Shown: in pieces, positions 12,041 to 25,070 of the stretch
Position numbering within the stretch: position 1 is the stretch's first letter
Layout of the letters: every line of letters begins with the position of its first letter
Assembly: GCA_951230915.1 (NCBI GenBank)
Contig: OX579639.1
Location: 5,270,001-5,334,000 of the forward strand
Length of the DNA stretch: 64,000 nucleotides
Direction: 5' to 3'
From: Antitrichia curtipendula
Taxonomy: Eukaryota; Streptophyta; Bryopsida; Hypnales; Leucodontaceae
The notes under the pieces: model-generated
Told to the model about the DNA's origin: nothing
The model's database searches: none
Seen by the model: only the letters and a program-made list of their open reading frames with translations
Made by a program: the position numbers and the translations under genes

Positions 12041-13240
12041 AACTAAAATATGGCCCATAATATACCATTGGAAAGGTATTGTCGAGAGCTTTCCAATGGT
12101 ATATTATGCATCAATTTTGGACAAAAACTCCAACGGTGAGATCCTTCCAAAGATTGTAATCGGTCGCAACGTCGGATGGGCCGTCGGACTCCGGACAGTC
12201 CAGCGGACGGGCAAACGGTTTGTCAGCTGTCCGCCCGTCCGCCCGTCCGCCGACTAAAATATGGCTCATAATATACCATTGGAAAGGTATTGTCGAGAGC
12301 TTTCCAATGGTATATTATGCGTCCAATTTGGATAGAAACTCCGACGGTGAGATCCTTCCAAAGATTGTAGTCGGTCGCAACGTCGGATGAGCCATCGGAC
12401 TCCGGACAGTCAAGCGGACGGGTGGACAGGTGGGCGGCGGACACGCGGACGGTTTGTCAGCTGTCCGCCTGTCCGCCTGTCCGCCCGTCCGCCGACTAAA
12501 ATATGGCTCATAATATACCATTGGAAAGATATTGTTGAGAGCTTTCCAATGGTATACTATGCGTCCAATTTGGACAAAAACTCCGACGGTGAGATCCTTC
12601 CAAAGATTGTAGTCGGTCGCGAGGTCGGTTGGGCTGTCGGACTCCAAACAGTCCAGCGGACGGCGGACGGGCGGACGAGCGGACGAGCGGACGATTTGTC
12701 AGCTGTCCGCCCGTCCGCCCCTCCGCCGACTAAAATGTGGCTCATAATATACCATTGGAAAGGTATTCTCGAGAGCTTTCCAATGGTATATTATGCGTTC
12801 AATTTGGACAAAAACTCCAACGGTGAGATCCTTCCAAAGATTGGAGTCGATCGCAAGGTCGGATGGGCCGTCAGACTCCGGACAGTCCAGCGGACAGGCC
12901 GTCCGACCGTCTAAATGTCCGACGACTAAATATGGCTCATAATATACCAGTGGAAAGGTATTGTGGAGAGCTTTCCAATGGTATATTATGCGTTCAATTT
13001 GGACAAAAACTCCGGCGGTGAGATCCTTCCAAAGATTGAGGTCTAGTCAGCTGTCTAGCCAGCTGTCTATCCATCTAACCGACCGTCCAACTACCCGTCT
13101 GATCATCTGACTGTCCGACGACTTAAATATGCCTTATAATATACCATTGGAAAGGTATTGTCAAGAGTTTTTCAATGGTACATCATGCGTTCAATTTGGA
13201 CAAAAAATTCGACGGTGCGATCCCTCCAAAGATTAGGTGC
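12041..13240. repeat. Tandem array of ~200-240-bp hairpin units (left arm)
   Basis: Six units are recognised by the block CATAATATACCATTGGAAAG, a 13-base loop, and its reverse complement (first unit 12056-12075 and 12089-12108). Further units lie near 12272, 12514, 12747, 12944 and 13140. After each hairpin come ttggacaaaaactccgacgg, a gagatccttccaaagatt block and a run rich in CGGACGG or CCGTCCG. The last two units are more diverged. Spacing is about 196-242 bp. ORFs running through the array merely translate the repeat. Confidence 0.9.
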
Positions 13241-14987
13241 TAATTATTAGTGTAATTCTTCTAATCTTGTAATCTTTTTTTGTACTTAAAAAGGTCAAGT
13301 TCGTCAAGATTTAGTTACATGGGTGGCTTGCTTGCAATTGGATTATCAAAACCTTTATATGCTTGATTTAAATTATATATTACCAAGACCCTAACCATAT
13401 TTTTTTTCCACCTCTCAATTAAATCAATATTAAAATCGTTAATGTAATTAATATTGTAATCTCCAAGATTAAAAAAATATTTTAACTTTCTAATTATAAA
13501 ATCATTTGTGCATGCATTATTTCTTATTGCTACCACATTTCTTTAGTTTTAAGATTGTGGCATATATTGATAATTTTATTTATGTTAAGATTTTTGGTCC
13601 TATTAGTTGATATTGACAATAGTATTTAAATTTTTTTGTGAAGTTAAGAAAACTATTTCTTAAGATGAAATCTACTTGTAATCATTAAAGTATGACCTAC
13701 TTTAACCAATCATTAATTTCAAAGTATCCATTCTACAAAATAACATTGTTTAAGATTTTAGAATATAACATTGCCTTAAATGTCAAATTTAGGTGTGACG
13801 ACATTAATATATGTTAAAACGTGTGTCGTAAAATCTTAAACAAATCCACAATGTATGTAAAATGAGTTGCAATGAGTTACAATACATTGCCCAAGGTAGA
13901 ATAAATCACTTATTGTGGTAGGTAGTATATGGCTAGGATACCCACCCTTGATTTTCAACATGATCTACAATAAAGAAAATCATAAATTAATTTTGGATCA
14001 AGAATCCCACTGGCCTTACAAAAATCCACATTAGAAATCCAACGTTTTACCTAGACCTTTGAATAGACTCATAAAATTCTCTCTGACAACATATTCTCAA
14101 ATACAAATATTAATTATTTATAAAAACGATATTCAATGCCATCATTATTTAGGTTACAAGCATTCAAGCACTTTTCTTTATTCAATTATAATCCACTAAT
14201 TTACTCCAATGAAATCTATATTATCTTTTGAAGCACAAGAATGCAATTGTTTTGAAAAATCAATCAATATTACATAATGTACATGTTTGGTCTTTAAAAA
14301 ATTCACGAGATCATATGGAGATGGGTGATTCTTCATTTCACCAATATAACACCATCTAATAAAAGTATAAAATTGATTGTACAATTGTAGTTTAATAATA
14401 CTGATCCTTTAAATTTGATATGCATTCTAAGCCCAAATTTAAAGTAACCCTTCAAATCAAAATTGCATGTTTCACATTTGCATATTACAACAAGATGAAT
14501 TGATGATATTATTTTTGATGTAGAAGTACATAACAAATATGTACATAAATGAGGTCCATAATTATCATACATGAAAGGTTATTGTATTTAAAGGTCAATC
14601 ACCTTCTTTACTATCAAAGCACCAATATTTCAGGTATGAGATATATTGTTGACGGTTTACAATTTAGGATGTAGGAAAATAACTTCAATTATATTTTGGT
14701 TGTATGAATGCAATATTTAATTTTGAGCTACATTAAACTACATTAAATTACATTGAAGTGCTTAAAGCATTTTTAATAGCATCCCCTAATAGAATAATAA
14801 AATAATATAACTGATTGTACTATATTTAGATTGTTTATTTTGGTGTTTCAAACTATGAATGCAGTTTACAACAAAATTTAAAGAAATACTTTAGGTTATA
14901 ATTACATGTTCTACTTTGTACATTGGTACATAATAATTGATGAAAAAAACAGAGAACACATTGGAAACATAAATGCATAAACTTGTG
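13241..14987. other. AT-rich interior of the foldback element
   Basis: 13241-13617 is present three times: here, at about 16720-17100 in direct orientation, and inside the inverted arm near 18400-18780. 13618-13949 occurs here and in the inverted arm only. 13950-14987 is seen only once in the window. No gene; a 73-codon ORF at 13315-13536 is reproduced at 18485-18706 only because the DNA is duplicated. Confidence 0.6.
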
Positions 14988-15822
14988 AGGTTCATATGTG
15001 CTATATTTTGATAATGATATTTAAAGGGAATTGAAGGCCAAATATATTTTGCTCATTGCACCAATGTTTTTGGTAAATAATGTAAGGATTCAAAGTTTAG
15101 GGTTTAGGGTATAGGATTTAGGATATAACATTTAAGGTATAGCATTTAGATTATAGGCTTACATTCGTAGAAGAATAACTTCAATTATCCTTTTTTGCAT
15201 ACATTAATGTATAGTAGATGCTTATAGCATTTAATAGCAGTCTTTGAAAGCAAAATTGTGCTTTTGAGAATCCAATGTTTTCAGTAGAGGGAGACAACTG
15301 GGCGAACGGCAAAATAGTTGTTATGCAGAAGGTTGGGCAGATGGACAAGCCAAGAAGTCGGACACAAAGCTGGGCGGGTGGACACAGGGTCGGACGGGTG
15401 GTCGGACAGGTGGGCTGAGGCGGACGGGTGGTTAGCTGTCCGACCATCTGACCGTTCAACAACTAAAATATGGCTCATAATATACCATTGGAAAGGTATT
15501 GTCAAGAGCTTTCCAATGATATATTATGCGTCTAATTTGGACAAAAACTTCAACGGTGAGGTCTTTACAAAGATTGAGGTCGATCGAGCCGTCCGCCCAT
15601 CTGGCCGACCGATCATCTGACCATCCGACGACTTACATATGACTTACAATACATCATTGGAAAGGTATTGTGGAGAGCTTTTAAATGAAATGTCATGCGT
15701 CTAATTTGGACAAAATTTTGACGGTGGAATCCCTCCAAGGATTAGTTGATGATCATTAGTGTAATTCCTTTAATTTTCAGCATTCTTGGAGTTATTATCT
15801 TCACTTAAAAAGATTGACTTCA
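14988..15822. repeat. Duplicated block S, copy 1
   Basis: This block is nearly identical to 17100-17935 at a constant offset of 2113 bases. It includes two telomere-like TTTAGGG units (15097-15110), a CGGACGG-rich stretch and two diverged hairpin units near 15480 and 15651. It ends exactly at the assembly gap. Confidence 0.9.
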
Positions 15823-16022
15823 NNNNNNNNNNNNNNNNNNNNNNNNNNNNNNNNNNNNNNNNNNNNNNNNNNNNNNNNNNNNNNNNNNNNNNNNNNNNNN
15901 NNNNNNNNNNNNNNNNNNNNNNNNNNNNNNNNNNNNNNNNNNNNNNNNNNNNNNNNNNNNNNNNNNNNNNNNNNNNNNNNNNNNNNNNNNNNNNNNNNNN
16001 NNNNNNNNNNNNNNNNNNNNNN
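15823..16022. other. Assembly gap of 200 N
   Basis: Exactly 200 undetermined bases. The round size suggests a scaffolding gap of unknown true length. It falls within the repetitive interior of the foldback element, where copy number is hard to resolve. Confidence 0.99.
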
Positions 16023-16700
16023 AAACTCCGACGGTGAGATCCTTCCAAAGGTTGTAGTTGGTCGCGACTTCGGATGGGCCGTCGGACTCCGGACAGTCGA
16101 GCGGACGGCGGACGGCAGACAAGCGGACGGGCGGACGGGTTGTCAGCTGTCCGCCCGTCCGCCAACTAAAATATGGCTCATAATATACCATTGTAAAGGT
16201 ATTCTCGAGAGCTTTCCAATGGTATATTATGCGTCCAATTTGGACAAAAACTCCGACGGTGAGATCCTTCCAAAGATTGTAGTCGGTCGCGACTTCGGAT
16301 GGGCCGTCGGACTCCGGACAATCCAGCGGACAGGCCGTCCGCGCGGACGGGCCGTCGGACTTTGGACTGTCGAGCGGACAGGCCGTCCGACCGTCTGAAT
16401 GTCCGACGACTAAATATGGCTCATAATATACCATTGGAAAGGTATTGTGGAGAGCTTTCCAATGGTATATTATGCGTCCAATTTGGACAAAAACTTCGAC
16501 GGTGAGATCCTTCCAAAGATTGAGGTCTAGCGAGCTGTCTAGCGAGCTGTCTATCCATCTAACCGACCGTCCAACTGCCCGTCTGATCATCTGACCGTCC
16601 GACGACTTAAATATGCCTTATAACATACCATTGGAAAGGTATTGTCAAGAGTTTTTCAATAGTATATCATGCGTTCAATTTGGACAAAAAATTCGACGGT
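16023..16700. repeat. Second array of hairpin units
   Basis: Units of the same family as 12041-13240 continue directly out of the gap, with hairpins near 16187, 16427 and 16626. The last part (16523-16720) matches the end of the left-arm array, including the agctgtctatccatctaacc stretch. A partial unit at 16023 is cut by the gap. Confidence 0.85.
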
Positions 16701-16719
16701 GCGATCCCTCCAAGGATTA

Positions 16720-17935
16720 GGTGCTAATTATTAGTGTAATTCTTGTAATCTTGTAATCTTTTTTTGTACTTAAAAAGGTCAAGTTCGTCAAGATTTAGTT
16801 AGATGGGTGGCTTGCTTGCAATTGGATTATCAAAACCTTTGTATGCTTGATTTAAATTATATATTACCAAGACCCTAACCATATTTTTTTTCCCACCTCT
16901 CAATTAAATCAATATTAAAATCGTTAATGTAATTAATATTGTAATCTCCAAGATTAAAAAAATATTTTAACTTTCTAATTATAAAATCATTTGTACATGC
17001 ATTATTTCTTATTGCTACCACATTTCTTTGGTTTTAAGATTGTGGCATATATTGATAATTCTATTTATGTTAAGTTTTTTGGTCCTATTAGTTGATATTG
17101 AGGTTCATATGTGCTATATTTTGATAATGATATTTAAAGGGAATTGAAGGCCAAATATATTTCGCTCATTGCACCAATGTTTTTGGTAAATAATGTAAGG
17201 ATTCAAAGTTTAGGGTTTAGGGTATAGGATTTAGGATATAACATTTAAGGTATAGCATTTAGATTATAGGCTTACATTCGTAGAAGAATAACTTCAATTA
17301 TCCTTTTTTGCATACATTAATGTATAGTAGATGCTTATAGCATTTAATAGCAGTCTTTGAAAGCAAAATTGTGCTTTTGAGAATCCAATGTTTTCAGTAG
17401 AGGGAGACAACTGGGCGAACGGCAAAATAGTTGTTATGCAGAAGGTTGGGCAGATGGACAAGCCAAGAAGTCGGACACAAAGCTGGGCGGGTGGACACAG
17501 GGTCGGACGGGTGGTCGGACAGGTGGGCTGAGGCGGACGGGTGGTTAGCTGTCCGACCATCTGACCGTTCAACAACTAAAATATGGCTCATAATATACCA
17601 TTGGAAAGGTATTGTCAAGAGCTTTCCAATGATATATTATGCGTCTAATTTGGACAAAAACTTCAACGGTGAGGTCTTTACAAAGATTGAGGTCGATCGA
17701 GCCGTCCGCCCATCTGGCCGACCGATCATCTGACCATCCGACGACTTACATATGACTTACAATACATCATTGGAAAGGTATTGTGGAGAGCTTTTAAATG
17801 AAATGTCATGCGTCTAATTTGGACAAAATTTTGACGGTGGAATCCCTCCAAGGATTAGTTGATGATCATTAGTGTAATTCCTTTAATTTTCAGCATTCTT
17901 GGAGTTATTATCTTCACTTAAAAAGATTGACTTCA
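16720..17935. repeat. Duplicated blocks T and S joined (copy 2)
   Basis: 16720-17100 matches 13240-13617 (offset about 3484) and 17100-17935 matches 14988-15822 (offset 2113). The join at about 17098-17102 skips 1371 bases present between the same blocks in the first copy. Both sides share a TG at the break, which would fit a microhomology deletion. Confidence 0.85.
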
Positions 17936-18071
17936 TCATTTTCCAATTAGGTAGGTGAATTTTATTAGTCTATTCAAATTTCTAGATAGAATATTTAATT
18001 TATATTGCTAGTTTTTTGAAAATATACAAAACTAAATTATGACTTTTTGGATATGGGACATTCTAAGTATC

Positions 18072-19492
18072 AAGGATGGGTATCCTGACCATATACTACC
18101 TACCACAATAAATGATTTATTCTACCTTGGGCAATGTATTGTAACTCATTGCAACTCATTTTACATACATTGTGGATTTGTTTAAGATTTTACGACACAC
18201 GTTTTAACATATATTAATGTCGTCACACCTAAATTTGACATTTAAGGCAATGTTATATTCTAAAATCTTAAACAATGTTATTTTGTAGAATGGATACTTT
18301 GAAATTAATGATTGGTTAAAGTAGGTCATACTTTAATGATTACAAGTAGATTTCATCTTAGGAAATAGTTTTCTTAACTTCACAAAAAAATTTAAATACT
18401 ATTGTCAATATCAACTAATAGGACCAAAAATCTTAACATAAATAAAATTATCAATATATGCCACAATCTTAAAACCAAAGAAATGTGGTAGCAATAAGAA
18501 ATAATGCATGCACAAATGATTTTATAATTAGAAAGTTAAAATATTTTTTTAATCTTGGAGATTACAATATTAATTACATTAACGATTTTAATATTGATTT
18601 AATTGAGAGGTGGAAAAAAAATATGGTTAGGGTCTTGGTAATATATAATTTAAATCAAGCATATAAAGGTTTTGATAATCCAATTGCAAGCAAGCCACCC
18701 ATGTAACTAAATCTTGACGAACTTGACCTTTTTAAGTACAAAAATAGATTACAAGATTAGAAGAATTACACTAATAATTAGCACCTAATCTTTGGAGGGA
18801 TCGCACCGTCGAATTTTTTGTCCAAATTGAACGCATGATGTACCATTGAAAAACTCTTGACAATACCTTTCCAATGGTATATTATAAGGCATATTTAAGT
18901 CGTCGGACAGTCAGATGATCAGACGGGTAGTTGGACGGTCGGTTAGATGGATAGACAGCTGGCTAGACAGCTGACTAGACCTCAATCTTTGGAAGGATCT
19001 CACCGCCGGAGTTTTTGTCCAAATTGGACGCATAATATACCATTGGAAAGCTCTCCACAATACCTTTCCACTGGTATATTATGAGCCATATTTAGTCGTC
19101 GGACATTTAGACGGTCGGACGGCCTGTCCGCTGGACTGTCCGGAGTCTGACGGCCCATCCGACCTTGCGATCGACTCCAATCTTTGGAAGGATCTCACCG
19201 TTGGAGTTTTTGTCCAAATTGAACGCATAATATACCATTGGAAAGCTCTCGAGAATACCTTTCCAATGGTATATTATGAGCCACATTTTAGTCGGCGGAG
19301 GGGCGGACGGGCGGACAGCTGACAAACCGTCCGCCCGTCCGCCGTCCGCCTATCCGATAGTCGGCGTCCATCGGACGGTGACCCCCACGTCCGCTGCGGA
19401 CGCAACAACGTTTGCGGACGTTGCGTCCGGACGTCCGGACGTCCGGATTTTGGACGTGATTTGCCCCCGGACGTTCCAATTCGTCAACCCTG
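18072..19492. repeat. Inverted right arm of the foldback element
   Basis: This is the reverse complement of the left arm, from the CCCACCCTT junction (left 13949) outward. It has three hairpin units (near 18860, 19050 and 19248) against six on the left, so about 680 bases of array are missing here or expanded there. The outer 19320-19492 is GC-rich with repeated GGACGTCC motifs like 11858-11990. Confidence 0.9.
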
Positions 19493-19500
19493 TCCATGAT

Positions 19501-19663
19501 TCACTAGGTTCGGCGGGCTGGTACCTCTTCCTCCGTCGGAGACACGGTGCAGCCCTCCAATTTCTTGAAGATCGTTCGCTCCACGCCATTCCTGAAGACC
19601 GTTCGCTCCTGGGAATACTCGGCACGGCTCCACGCTCTGCGGCTGCGTGCTCAACATGTTAAG
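19501..19663 (+). other. Candidate first (untranslated?) exon
   Basis: GC-rich, C/T-rich sequence ends at a consensus donor (AAG|GTAAGTG, donor GT at 19664). It lies directly beside the foldback target duplication. No domain is recognised in any frame. It could be a 5' leader exon of the coding region starting at 25071, which has a good acceptor just upstream, but the link is speculative. Confidence 0.25.
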
Positions 19664-22600
19664 GTAAGTGAAACCTTTGCATTTTTCTTTAATCCGATTT
19701 TGGGGTTTTTCATTTTAAGTATAACGAATATGGTCTTGGCTGTTTTTGCTGTCGACGCCGCGGTGCATGCAATTTGTACTACAACCGTCAAGTCCCGAAG
19801 TTGAGCAGCCTATAATCCAGAAAAAACCGCGTTCAAAGGGATTTTTATCGTTTCTCTTGCATATGAGAGTCGTTGTCAGTTCCCGCTTTGCAGATTCAAG
19901 TCTCCGAGGTTAACAGCCTATAGTTGATAGAGCAGCCACGTTCGGTGGAACTCCTACGTCAGTCTTGCACCCATCAAACAACCTGTACGCAATAAAACAG
20001 CCGTGTTTAGTCTTGCGTGTTCAGTTTTGCACACGACAAGCAGCCTGTACTCAATGAAACAATCATGTTGAGTGGAATGCATATCGTTTGACTTGCATGC
20101 GGTAGTCGTCGTAAGTTCGTAAAATTCTTCCTTGAATTCACAGTTTGCCACTCACTTGTCAGCTCCTCCGGTTCAGCAACCACTTGATCAGCTTGTGGTT
20201 CGAAGGCTAGGGATGTGGTTTAATTAGTGACCGACTAGGGTTGGATATGAACTTCTTCAGGCTGGTGCGTACTATAACTTCACTATTCTCCGAAGTCAGA
20301 AATGCAGGGACAGGTTTCAAGCCTGCATGTCCACACCTTTTACAAACGAAATTTCTTGATCTCTTAGCCGTTTCTTGCATTGACACCTTCCGCACGTGGT
20401 GGACGAGATCCTCCGGAAGCAGAAAGGCTTGCAGCTGGTCACTGTGCACGTTGTACGCGCTAATGCAGCCTTTGTACGCTGGAGTACAGTTCCACAGCGG
20501 CCTTCAAGAATCAGATGTCCAACGTCAATAGCGTGTAGTCGATAGAGCAACAACGTTAAATCGAACTCCTAGTAGTATGTTAGTCTTGCACAAGACAATT
20601 GTGGTGAATTCCCCGAAATGTTCAGTGAGCAGTTAACACAGACACACAGGCACTGCGTATAATTCACAGTACAGTCGTTGAAGTACTAATAAAGATGCAC
20701 TACCAACCAAGAGCTTTTTTACAATTTTAAAATATAGATTCCTTTGAAATTTGTGGCTGCAATTGAATGACCTTCACTATTTTAACGAACCTCAGAGACT
20801 GACTAACTTTAGGGTTAGTAGTACCGAGTTCGATTTGGTTGAGAGAAGACCAGAACTTCATCGCACGGTGCAGGGAAGTGAAGTAATCTGCACTTGAAGC
20901 GACCATTAAAGAGTTGTTTGCCTTTTGGGGGAACCTAAACTCATTGAAACAATTTTTAGTTAATTTATAGAGGAATAAAAATGAAATTGGCATGTAACCC
21001 AAGTCGTTTCATATTTTTAAGACCTTTGTGGAATTAGTTACAAATTTCTGAAGGTAAAACGCAGTGGTCACTAAAACCGACCACCTCCTGAAATATACAC
21101 CGTTGATACATTGAAAAAAGCAAATTGTACCTCTGTACCATGTTCGGTTTTAGAGCCCGCTCGCTTTTAGAGCAGACTACCTTACCCTAGAAATGAGAGA
21201 CTACTACTACAATGCTGGCTTTTTTATCTTGGATGCTCGCAGATTGGCCACGTCCGCAATTTCGCGAGGTTCGCAGGTTTGCGACTTCTATAGGTTGACG
21301 ACGTTGGCAAGTTCACTACTATGTCTGTCTAGTACTCTCATACTACTGGTTGCAGCCGTCTGCAGAGTTAATGTGACAAAACGACTAAAAGGAGTCACCC
21401 TCATAATTGTAGACCATTCAAAGAACTGCCTACCTTCGCACTTGCCAAGGTTTCATCTTCACAAAAGAATTGGAGTTTTTAGATTGAAAACCTCCTCTTG
21501 CTTTGTCATCTTGTCTTCATAAAAAGAGTACGAGCACAGTTGTAATGTAAATTGAAATGTTATATGAACTCATAAACAACATAGTCGTGAGAATTATCTT
21601 CAAAATTTTGTGTACAAGTCCTCTGTGCTGACAATTGTCGTGTACAAGTTTGGCCATGATAAATACTCGGGCTTCCATGAGAACATCTTGACCAAAAAGA
21701 GACGCCCCACTATGCCATGTTTAAATTATTCCATTATAGTTTAATTTAAAAGGTATCTATTCAAGTGTAATTTTATAGAAAAATTTGTTTCGCAGAGGTA
21801 TGTCACAGTATAAACAAAAACCAACGCTTCCACTATCATTGCTCAAAAATTGATAATAAAATAAATGGAAGTGCACATGAATACATGATTGATTATATTT
21901 TAAACAATTTAATTAAATAGGGATCCAAATTTGAATCATTACAGTTAGTGCGGAGTCCTGCATACGCAAAGTATGAACCGAAATTGTATGTTTTATTACA
22001 GATGTGTACACTAGAGTTCATTATGCGTGGTCTGAACCCCATGTGTCAATTTTTAAGATTGCAAAAGTACATTCTAACAATTCCTTCGATCTAGAATGAG
22101 CTGAGGTGAAATAGTTTCACTGTCGGAGTCTTGTGGATCACTACTTTAATCTGAAATCACTTCTTATTAAATGAAGTATATCAGAAAACCATCTCTAATG
22201 ATACTATGTAATCGCAGAGTACCCAAAAATATTTCGAATTGGTCATATTGTGACAACAACGGAGTGGACATCATTCGATTGTGGAGTTGGGAACACTTGT
22301 CGCTTGAGCTTTTGTGTACTTGAAGGCACAGCAGTTAAGGTAAGTTGTTGGAGCACCATTCCTTTAAGGGTTGGTTAGCCTTTTTTATTGAACTTTTATA
22401 CTTGAAAGTATTTTGTCTTCTTTTCCAATTGAAGAGAAATCGATGAAAAATGTAATTGAAGTGGTTTTATATTTTTTTAAACATTTTTTAATTAGTAATG
22501 AACTTCTAAAGAATTTTGCCGTAGGTACCTATCTAAAAGTTAAAGACTTGCAAAACCAACATATATGTAGTTCGAAAAGAAAATTGGCTTGACCAAGAAC

Positions 22601-25067
22601 AAAATTAGTTGCATGACGAAGGGAGTACGTGAGTTTCTTAAATACAAACCTTACTAAACTTATGCGAACTCTAAAGTCTCTAGCATTTGTAAAAAGGCAA
22701 CTGGATGTCATTTTCTTCATCTCTAAAAAATCAATGGACACACTATCACATTTTATAAGGATCCAACATGGCTCCTATTGCAGGCATTAAAGAAATATGA
22801 ATAAATCTTTTTACGCTTTGACATAGTGAATCATCTCATGATTGTTCCATGTTGCTTCTGAAGTATCCCGAAAGGGCGATTTGAATAAGAGGGTTGGAAT
22901 TCGAGCATCTTCTTATATAGGTGTTTGGATTTGTTGAAAATAATACAAATGTATTGAACGAAATTGATGTTATGAAGTTTCCATATTAACGAGAAGGTGG
23001 TTGATGAACGTCAAAGTAAATACTAAATGTAGAGACATAAAGTAATTTCCTAAGTTTCTTGGAAAACTTAGAAACAGAAGTTCTAATATTTAAATTTTAA
23101 GTGTTATTAAACCGAATCATAGAAAAGAGCGTGTACATGCTATGTTCATGTTTTTAACAATTTCGGTATGTTACAATTGTTAATACAAGTTAATGTCATT
23201 TTTTGTTTAAAAATTTCCAAAAGAAGGTCTTCTATGCATGATAACTTTAAGAGTTCATTAGTAATTTAGGAACTTGAATGTATGAGAAATGAACCCTTCT
23301 ATCTGTAGTTGTGTTAACCACTACTTAACTTTGTATCTTCTTAGTGAAGGCCATTATATTGAAATGAATGTGCTAAAAGATTTTGAAAGTTCTTATGGAC
23401 AAATAGTGCAAGCGAAGTCCGTTGTGTTTACATATGGGTGTGTTGAACAAACACATACGGACATTGTTGGTTGACTAGGAGGAGTGTCAAATTGTATGTC
23501 ACACTAGTTTGGAGCATTTGAAGTATCTCAAAGTTTGTACTGATTTTAGTTATGTTACATAATTGAAATTCAATAATGTGGATTGAGACATTGTTAGAGG
23601 ACGTGAATAACATAATATTGTAATTATTATCATAGGAGATTATGGAAATTTTAATGTGAAGTGACTATTTCAATAGATGTTAGTGGGCGTACTTGTAATT
23701 CTCAAAATTTCAATGACATTTGTAGCATGTTCCTTGAAAAACATGAATGACCGAGTGAATTTTTTTTTTCTGTTCATTGTGGTAGCGCTGTTAGAAGTCG
23801 GATACTGAAGGCAAAATATTGACGTGGAACGCAAACATCACCGTACTCTCATCGATTTCTCTTCCATTGTAAGATGCACACATTTGTTCATATCAGTTTA
23901 TTATTTAAAAATGAATTACTCAATATTGAAGAAATAAACTACAATAAATATGTGGATGATTTTCTGGAACTTTGACACTTAACATTTGAAGAAATAAGAC
24001 TTTTAAGTATCACTGCAAGGAAAGCGGCCATACTTACTAGTGACATTGCAAATGATTCTCTTGTCATTTTGTACAACTTTTGAAGTAGAAGTCCAATAAG
24101 CAAAACATTTTTATTGGAGATGTCTGACTACATGGTAATGAAGTCTTTCATTTTGTAGTAATTAAACAGAAACATTTTTTATTTAAAATGTATTCCTACT
24201 TGTTCCGACATAATGGAGTCTATAAAAGAAACAATCATTATGGGTAACTCAAGAATTGCAGCATTTTATAACAATGCATTACGTATGTAGAATAGTCTTT
24301 GCAATCACGATGTTTTGGTTTAATATACAAATGTGAAGTATGATTGTTTTGCGATGTTCATTGTATGCACTTTGTGTAGCTCGCACTAATGAAGTGGATA
24401 TTCAATGCAATTGTCCATTAATGTATTCATGTACTTATGTTAAACTCAAACACGGTGTTGCATCCGTGGCCGTGTAGTCCTTCACATTGAAGATCTACAA
24501 GTTCTAATATTAGTTATGTAATAGGAGTTTAGTTGTTGAAACGTCGGTAGATGATTATTTATAAGTAAACTTGTACTTTAGCTTGTTCCTTTTATGAATT
24601 TATTTTACTTCATGTGAATGACAAAAAATGGAATATTAAGAGAATAGTGAAATTCTTTATGTGCTGTTGAATTGAGAGGAGATATATTATATTTTCTAAT
24701 GCATATAAGGTTGAGGGTTGAGGACTGAAGGTTTACTGGATTTGCTCAAGTACTAGCGGAATGTGTTTTTGTATACATTTATATAACATTAGTTGTTTCA
24801 AATAGAGTTGCATGTACTTGTATAAATTGTTTTGGTGTGGAAATTAAATATTCTGTAATAATAATTATCATCTGTCTTTCATGGACATGTAGTTTAGTCA
24901 GAGGCCTTAAGTTTTTATAGATGAACATTGAACTTCTTGAAAACAGCATTGTGTCTTTTTATATTTAGTATGTTAAAAGAGATAATCTTAAACTTCTGCA
25001 TAGAACTTTGAGAACATTAAAAAACACCCTAAAATACAAAATTGTTGTTGTTCTATTTTTGTAGGTC
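19664..25067. other. Long gene-poor stretch
   Basis: No supported gene. 20240-20531 can be read as 96 codons with no recognised family. A second plausible donor (AAG|GTAAGTTG) lies at 22340. The stretch 22900-25040 is AT-rich with scattered stops, like a large intron. It ends in a good acceptor (ttgttctatttttgtag, 25048-25064). Confidence 0.3.
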
Positions 25068-25070
25068 ATT

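Larger units (their letters stand above)
11848..19492. mobile_element. 7.6-kb foldback element, hAT-like ends
   Basis: The left end begins CAGGGTTGAC and the right end is its exact reverse complement, GTCAACCCTG. Identical 8-bp sequences TCCATGAT lie outside (11840-11847 and 19493-19500). An 8-bp target duplication with CAGGG ends is the hAT signature. A 9-bp reading (GTCCATGAT) with an imperfect end is possible and would suit a Mutator-like element. The left arm (to about 13949) is repeated in reverse at 18072-19492. Arms consist of tandem hairpin-containing units plus GC-rich CGGACGG-type sequence and a shared AT-rich segment. No transposase is encoded, so it is non-autonomous. The interior holds duplicated blocks and an assembly gap, so true length is uncertain. 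Confidence 0.8.

Noticed and set aside
12387..12914. Long ORF across the left hairpin array, and similar ones at 15318, 15814, 17431 and 19107
   Set aside because: They translate the tandem DNA repeat (YHWKG...SFPMVYYA patterns) in both orientations; no protein family fits, and they begin or end at array edges.
13315..13536. 73-codon ORF, identical to one at 18485-18706
   Set aside because: Identity is explained by the inverted duplication of the DNA; the sequence is AT-driven low complexity with no recognised domain.
15097..15110. Telomere-like TTTAGGG repeats
   Set aside because: Only two exact units followed by degenerate ones, in the middle of a transposon, and copied at 17210 by duplication. 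Not a telomere or a meaningful interstitial array.
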